DNA of 10,180 nucleotides from Opitutia bacterium UBA7441 (lineage in GTDB: Bacteria; Verrucomicrobiota; Verrucomicrobiia; Opitutales; Coraliomargaritaceae), in NCBI GenBank assembly GCA_002480015.1, contig DLQD01000038.1, positions 1 through 10,180 of the forward strand, in the 5' to 3' direction. A program made the translations under genes and the position numbers. The notes under the pieces are model-generated. The model ran no database searches and was not told the DNA's origin. It saw only the letters and a program-made list of their open reading frames with translations. Shown in pieces: positions 6,501 to 10,180 of the stretch; position 1 is the stretch's first letter; the number at the start of each line of letters is the position of its first letter.

Positions 6501-9403
6501 AAGACAGCGACGCAGTCCCCGCCAGCTACTCCCCAGGGAGCCAGATCAAAACCAGCCAGATAATCACGGACTGTGTCCCATGAGGTGCAAGCCTCCACTT
6601 CCCATGGCTCCGTCGAAAGTGTCGGAAGAAAATCCTGCAAACCGGGAACGTTCGATTTCGAAGAGCTCAAGCTCTCCCTGATTTCGCTCACCCTGTCAGT
6701 ATCTACTATCAACTCGACAGTATCTCGAACCGGGTCCACACCGTCAGGATCCTGCCAGGCCGCCTTGACCACCTCGTTGGCCCAGGCCGAGTAAAAGGAA
6801 CGAGGCTGGAGCATGTGAGGAAATGTTGTCATTTCACCCATCAAGGGCCCGTGTTTTCTATCCGCATACCAGTCGAGCCGAACGAAGAGCTTCAAGCGCG
6901 AACCCAGTCGTTTCGAATGCTCAATGATCGCGGGAAGGCACTGTGGCTTGCGACTTAGAACCATTTCCTGCTCCGTGCAAACGAGTGCTCTGTGGGTTCG
7001 CCAACAGGTTTGTGGGTCCCAGGCTGGCTGCGGCAAAAGTTCGAAATTCTCGTCCACGAACGCAACCCAGGTATGACCATCAGCCTTGAAATGAACCTGT
7101 AGCCATAAGAGCTTTTCCCCAATTACGAAAACCTTGTAATCCGTGGGCGCGTCAAAGCCCTTTTCGTCAATGACGAGTTCTTCGATGAGAAAGGAGGAAA
7201 AATTAAACGGGAAGACATGACCTTCGTGCACACAAGACCCACGCTTTGCCATCGCGGTGAGCTCTGCCGCGACTTTCCTTACCTCGAATGGCGCACCATT
7301 ACGTGTCAGGTCATTTCCATCCCGGACAAGAGTCACACCGAAGGAATGACCGGCTCCCACCGGTTTGATCGCAAAACTTGCAGGCAGCGAGGGAAGCAAC
7401 TCCACCAGAGAATCGGGCATTCCCTCCTTGGGAATAACATGAAGCAATCGCGCTTGCGGAACATCAAGCTCATCGAGAAAACGGCGTTCTTTGAGCTTAT
7501 CTAACTGAGTGAAGGGAAAGGGATTTGCCTCAGTCCCAACGAAACGATTGGACTCGTCTCGGAGTAATTCGCGACGCTCGTCGTGTTTATACCAGCGTTG
7601 TTGGCGGGCAACGAGTTTGTCCCAGATGAACGCCTCCCGAGTGGACCTGGACGGCACAAGAGCGGCGGCGCGGCGCACTTGTGCCGAGGCAAATGAGACT
7701 CGTTCGATGATGTCTTCGATGAGCTCGAGAACCGTCACCTCGCCCACAAGATTTTGAGCTTTGCTGAGCAACTCACGGAGCAGTCTGACGAAGCAATCAT
7801 TGGCCAAGATCGCCAGAGGACGATGCTCCGCAAAGGCTTGGATAGTGATTCCCGAAGGCTCTGTGGAAGAGGTGCCCGGCGTCCCCGCTACTGGCAGGCT
7901 GATCCGGAGCAACAAGCCCCAACGCGTTTTCTGCACACGACGGACTGGATGAATCTTGATATCGAGAGAATCCCCCTCCTCCCTCTCAGCAGGCGCATAC
8001 AAGACATTGAGATGGGGCACCCGTTCAAAAAGGACAGGCTGGCTACCAGCGGGAGCATCCCCCTCATTTCCAAACCATGACCCACGCGGCACACGTGAGG
8101 CATAGCCATGAGCTTCACTGAAAGCATGCCGGGTTTTTGCGCACAATGACTGGAGAGTTTCGCCATTCGTCAGGCAAACGGCCACTGGAATTGAGGTGTC
8201 GAGACAGCCAACGAGATCTCGCAATGACCCATCGCTTTCACGATTCGAAACGACGTGGCACAGCAACAGATCGGCATCGCCAGAAAGCGCTTTGCTATCA
8301 CCCGTCAAACGCGCAACCAGGACCGAAAAGAGGCTGTGTAAAAACAGAGGCAGCGTCGTTTCCAGTTGGGCTGCCATTGAACTGAGAATGTCTCCTTCGA
8401 CCGGACGCAAGGTCGAGGAGGTCGGGAGCGATCCCAAGTCCAAGGATTCCTCGTTGGCGAGATGAGGAATCGGCCGCTCGGACGATGTATCCGCACCGGA
8501 GAGCAGATCAGCGAGCTTGGCCTGATTCCGCTCCACTTCGGCTTCACCCAGGATGCGATTCTGCCATAAGGCATAGTCAAAATAGCCGATAGCCGGAGCC
8601 TGAGGATGTTGTAGCTCACCTCTCGAAATCATACCCGTGATCTGCCGCGCCAAGCTCCGCATGCTCACCCGATCAGAAAAGAGATGATGCATCGAAAGAC
8701 ACAACCAATGTCGCCCACTCTCATCAGGAGAAGAAAGGATCAAGGCGCGGGTCGAAGGCTGGAAGGGTGAAGCCTCCTCTCCTTCAAAAGCTTCGATGAG
8801 ACGCATGGCCTCCTTCTCAATCCGCGGCACGGGCCGCATCTGAACCGCCACCTGAAACCCGGAAACGAGCTGCTGCTGCACGGGAGCATCGCCAGTCTCA
8901 GCAGGCACCAAAACCATGCGCATGGCACTGTTTGCCTCGCAAAGTGACTGCACCATAGCCGGCAAAAATGCAGCCGGGATGAGGGAGGCGGGCATCGAAA
9001 GGCAAAGACTGATGTTCGACCACGAGCCCCACCCCTTTTGTTCGATTTGAGCCCACAGCTGTTGTGGCCCAGTCAAAGGAACCGGCTGCAAGGAAAGCTC
9101 GCTTGGAGTTGCCTTGGGGCCATCTGATTCGAACGCTCGGAGAAACGAAGCCAGCGAGCCTATCGTGGCATTGTCGAGCAGAGCGGCATAGGGCGCGTCA
9201 AAGCCGTTTGCCTGGAGCTTCTCCAGTAATTCCGCCGCCATCATAGAATCCAGCCCTTGGGTTACCAATGGTTCTCTCGGGTCAACGGACACGTTCAACA
9301 AGTCGCCGACCAGAGAAATCAACAGGTCGTGATGCGCTAAGGCAGACGACTTTTTCTGAATCTCGCAATCATCGCTTTGCTGATCTGAAAACCGTCTATT
9401 CAT
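3515..9403 (-). CDS. NRPS-like megasynthase: carrier-C-ATP-grasp-AMP ligase-carrier-TE-Ig
   Basis: This intact 1962-residue enzyme probably builds a small amide or peptide-like product on tethered thioesters in the cytosol. Domains by residue: carrier protein 22-92 (GLDSMM, Ser53); condensation domain 108-560 (LTGPQQLW, HHLFSDR 239-245, YFDYALWQ, and a GCLDTSIPV block near 399); TupA-like ATP-grasp 605-895 (LDKLKERRFL, FAIKPVGAG with Lys680, DYKVF 755-759, FVRLDWY 840-846, GEMTTFP 856-862); AMP-forming ligase 930-1440 (RTSGTTGEPK 1076-1085, YGMTEA 1224-1229, YFRTGDLG 1301-1308, INRGGETIAPGEIE, SGSGK with Lys1419); carrier protein 1480-1550 (DAGVNSL, Ser1511); thioesterase 1635-1800 (GYCRG, Cys1703; GDHD, His1781); Ig-like domain 1833-1945 (ITNTSSVVWP, PGESV, VIIDLVD, WFQFRG). 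The ligase domain is closer to acyl-CoA synthetases than to amino-acid A domains. The thioesterase has Cys for Ser. The next gene, a phosphopantetheinyl transferase, overlaps by four bases. The ATG at 9403 lies shortly before the first carrier domain and has no clear ribosome-binding site. Product and substrates are unknown. The ATP-grasp call rests on motif resemblance; the other catalytic domains are clear. Confidence 0.93.
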   Translation of the reverse strand: MNRRFSDQQSDDCEIQKKSSALAHHDLLISLVGDLLNVSVDPREPLVTQGLDSMMAAELLEKLQANGFDAPYAALLDNATIGSLASFLRAFESDGPKATPSELSLQPVPLTGPQQLWAQIEQKGWGSWSNISLCLSMPASLIPAAFLPAMVQSLCEANSAMRMVLVPAETGDAPVQQQLVSGFQVAVQMRPVPRIEKEAMRLIEAFEGEEASPFQPSTRALILSSPDESGRHWLCLSMHHLFSDRVSMRSLARQITGMISRGELQHPQAPAIGYFDYALWQNRILGEAEVERNQAKLADLLSGADTSSERPIPHLANEESLDLGSLPTSSTLRPVEGDILSSMAAQLETTLPLFLHSLFSVLVARLTGDSKALSGDADLLLCHVVSNRESDGSLRDLVGCLDTSIPVAVCLTNGETLQSLCAKTRHAFSEAHGYASRVPRGSWFGNEGDAPAGSQPVLFERVPHLNVLYAPAEREEGDSLDIKIHPVRRVQKTRWGLLLRISLPVAGTPGTSSTEPSGITIQAFAEHRPLAILANDCFVRLLRELLSKAQNLVGEVTVLELIEDIIERVSFASAQVRRAAALVPSRSTREAFIWDKLVARQQRWYKHDERRELLRDESNRFVGTEANPFPFTQLDKLKERRFLDELDVPQARLLHVIPKEGMPDSLVELLPSLPASFAIKPVGAGHSFGVTLVRDGNDLTRNGAPFEVRKVAAELTAMAKRGSCVHEGHVFPFNFSSFLIEELVIDEKGFDAPTDYKVFVIGEKLLWLQVHFKADGHTWVAFVDENFELLPQPAWDPQTCWRTHRALVCTEQEMVLSRKPQCLPAIIEHSKRLGSRLKLFVRLDWYADRKHGPLMGEMTTFPHMLQPRSFYSAWANEVVKAAWQDPDGVDPVRDTVELIVDTDRVSEIRESLSSSKSNVPGLQDFLPTLSTEPWEVEACTSWDTVRDYLAGFDLAPWGVAGGDCVAVFLPNGMQLGGLLLATMNRYLALPVAPTLPDSLLIEQLRESEAKALLVIAETNEADRANEIAVAIPGLAVIELAGNNRSDLAALPNRPRTAKPSAITPTRGPDDIVLALRTSGTTGEPKIVHFTLSRLVLGGALISQSIQLSPADLGISMLPLHHVGGISCNLIAPIFTGTPMRFLKAFDPKAFFDGLAGPEGATWCYLVSTMWEMVLEYADSHPELRRIRPWPRLRLIRSAGSELPHQIALELADFFGDRVTIFPTYGMTEAMPMAAPPMGYRLERPGSVGPALPTVSVEIVDASETGKLEPVSEGAVGEVTVKGPTVLCDDAENSKMFTPRGYFRTGDLGKLAPDDSGWLFITGRIKDAINRGGETIAPGEIEAILKNYPGWKDEAVEPALMVFARTHVDLQEDVALAIAPSSCAVDLADLNAWASRHLPSSMLPQTMIRLAELPRSGSGKLLRARFAMEMNALLKPARLGILQVYQLESDGAAPRLIQEFSAPQYRPQPRKPSRLSESGPTLESVLAVLQNYVGDEVELGPDTRLEDAGVNSLAAVELAGHLSRRFSTSLPPWIISDYPTPRALLSQLSSVPKEALRPARESQGVPELVRADWSLETDQDDPSWADLEPETRILLRNSGLSIGVFTQLISATSWWKGKRSRPESLVFGRNTESTRAPLFYCPATSADFDQMATSLGSDQPVYGMRSNHGVMERTHPNLETLARYYVGEILSIQAEGPYLIAGYCRGVKLAFQIALELSRRGKRVPGLFLLEQVIPNWFPGRITVFFGEDSYYNPWGSFERPEEGLDLFFPGNLAVKTIPGDHDAFWRKPEVNDFFTQLRRGIDEAATASTQMAEVPERRPLLPADAHQAEIETTKLLFITPGEKTLRIKVRITNTSSVVWPSRKGTGPELGYWIQAEQMISPMFHGLGEGLPKAVAPGESVVMSLELQLPTRGRRYRVIIDLVDNRSEWFQFRGSPVATVKLFSHPVFVPFTWMRRIGRLMNR

Positions 9404-9815
9404 CGTATCCCAGGGAACTGTCCATGTTCTTGCTCAGCCTCAATATGAGTTGAATCTCCAATACTGGAAAAACTCACATCGACGAACGAAATATTTCCAA
9501 TCCATTCCACGAGATGCGACCAGCAATGGAAATACCCTTGAGCCATAAGCCTTCCCATTGTTGCAACGATTGAAAAGTGAGAAACGAGCTGAAGATAGCA
9601 ACGAAAAAGTCCTGATTCGGCGAGAGTCAAGTTTTCTCTGTTTTAAAAGGAGTCGAAAGCGGCCTCAAAGTCGATGAAGGGCGCCGAAAACAAGATATCC
9701 GTGTAGAAAATTACTATAAAGGTCCGGAAGAATCAAAACTGTGCCATTCCTATTCGCCTCTCATTAAAGGCCTCGTTCAGAATAACTGCACCGCCATATT
9801 CCCACCCTCCATTTG
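9404..9815. other. Upstream region of the synthase operon, no convincing gene
   Basis: This stretch of about 410 bases is more AT-rich than the operon and carries no recognisable protein. A 76-codon minus-strand frame (9630 to 9400) overlaps the synthase ATG by four bases, but its composition is not protein-like in any family I know. The region must hold the operon promoter, unless transcription enters from beyond the window. No clear terminator, riboswitch or tRNA was seen. Confidence 0.5.
9708..9736 (-). promoter_or_regulatory. Possible sigma-70-like promoter of the synthase operon
   Basis: On the minus strand a TTGATT (9731-9736) lies 17 bases upstream of TAATTT (9708-9713). The -35 match is fair and the -10 match is poor, with the neighbouring TATAGT giving a worse spacing. 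If used, transcription would begin near 9700, leaving a leader of roughly 300 bases before the ATG. This is a weak call made only from spacing and hexamer resemblance. Confidence 0.2.
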
Positions 9816-9898
9816 ACTGATAGGAATTTGCTTTTTGGCGGCGCTAGCCCCTCCTACGCTAAAGCTACGGCGGGCAGGCTGCCGAGGGTGAGGGTTGA
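9816..9898. repeat. 83-bp dispersed repeat, copy 2 (long form)
   Basis: This copy is identical base for base, and in the same orientation, to 1070-1152. It lies upstream of the synthase operon, so the two long copies bracket about 8.7 kb holding the hom fragment, the IS remnant and both operon genes. Flanking bases differ on both sides (gtgggacct versus ccatttg on the left, gcctt versus acgct on the right), which sets the repeat limits. On the minus strand it is upstream of the operon by about 410 bases. Confidence 0.92.
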
Positions 9899-10074
9899 AC
9901 GCTCAGGTCTCGCTCTTGCCATTCAGGAGGCATATGGTTCCTAGATGCTTTATGGAAATTCTATCAGATGATCAAATAATCGCTTGATGTTACTACTAAC
10001 GCGTGTTTGTGTGAGTGCTCATTAAGTAATGAAAAAGTGCTCGAAGTCAGAAATATAGAAAATGACAATTAAAG
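9899..10074. other. AT-rich spacer between two repeat copies, no gene seen
   Basis: About 176 bases separate the second and third repeat copies. No open frame of useful length, RNA gene or terminator is recognisable. A purine-rich aggaggcatatg at about 9926 resembles a ribosome-binding site and start, but the frame closes within a few codons. Confidence 0.4.
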
Positions 10075-10125
10075 CTGATAGGAATTTGCTTTTCGGCGGC
10101 GCTAGCCGCCCGGGGTGAGGGTTGA
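10075..10125. repeat. Short form of the dispersed repeat, copy 3
   Basis: This 51-base copy keeps the left 33 bases of the long form (with one t-to-c change) and the right 13 bases (gggtgagggttga). The 36-base core between them is replaced by 5 bases. What remains forms a compact hairpin: ggcggc, loop gcta, gccgcc. It is in the same orientation as the other two copies. The remaining 55 bases to the window end show nothing recognisable. Confidence 0.85.
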
Positions 10126-10180
10126 AGGGAGAGGGGCAAATGAAGAGTGAAGTTTGAGTTTTGCAGGGTGAAACCTTTAA

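Noticed and set aside
9400..9630. A 76-codon minus-strand frame whose stop overlaps the synthase ATG by four bases
   Set aside because: The overlap resembles a coupled leader gene, but the translation matches no family I know, lacks MbtH-like or carrier motifs, and has no ribosome-binding site. It is more likely a chance frame.
1070..10125. CRISPR array from three similar repeats
   Set aside because: Spacing is 8.7 kb and 176 bases, the copies differ in length, and no cas gene is present.

Overview
The window suggests a Gram-negative bacterium, because it holds a fragment of a TonB-dependent outer-membrane receptor. GC content is moderate and the spacers are noticeably more AT-rich. The repeated motif containing 'ctacgctaaagctacgg' reminds me of small repeats I associate with Verrucomicrobia-like genomes. 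That impression is from memory, is weak, and is not shown by the sequence.

Layout. Positions 44-729 (minus strand) hold a complete type II toxin-antitoxin operon: a Phd/YefM-type antitoxin followed by a VapC/FitB-type PIN toxin, with a palindromic operator over the start. Positions 819-1743 are a scrap zone: a fragment of a TonB-dependent receptor, an 83-bp repeat, and an internal fragment of homoserine dehydrogenase on the opposite strand. This fragment abuts the remains of an IS3-family insertion sequence (about 1744-2684), which kept a DDE transposase orfB but lost orfA and the left end.

The main content is a two-gene operon on the minus strand. The first gene (9403 to 3515) encodes an intact 1962-residue multidomain synthase. 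I read its domains in order as carrier protein, condensation domain, TupA-like ATP-grasp ligase, acyl-CoA-synthetase-like adenylating domain, carrier protein, thioesterase with a cysteine nucleophile, and an Ig-like C-terminal domain. The second gene (3518 to 2745) starts with GTG inside the stop of the first. It encodes an Sfp-type phosphopantetheinyl transferase, which would activate the two carrier domains. Together they look like a compact, self-activating assembly line joining two amide-forming chemistries: ATP-grasp acyl-phosphate, and NRPS thioester condensation. No tailoring, transport or regulatory gene for the product lies in the window.

The rightmost stretch (9404-10180) has no convincing gene. 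It holds the upstream region of the operon, a second identical 83-bp copy of the repeat (9816-9898), and a third, internally shortened copy (10075-10125). Two identical direct repeats therefore bracket the IS remnant and the whole synthase operon. With the broken genes on the left, this suggests an accessory, rearranged locus in which the long synthase frame has nevertheless stayed open.
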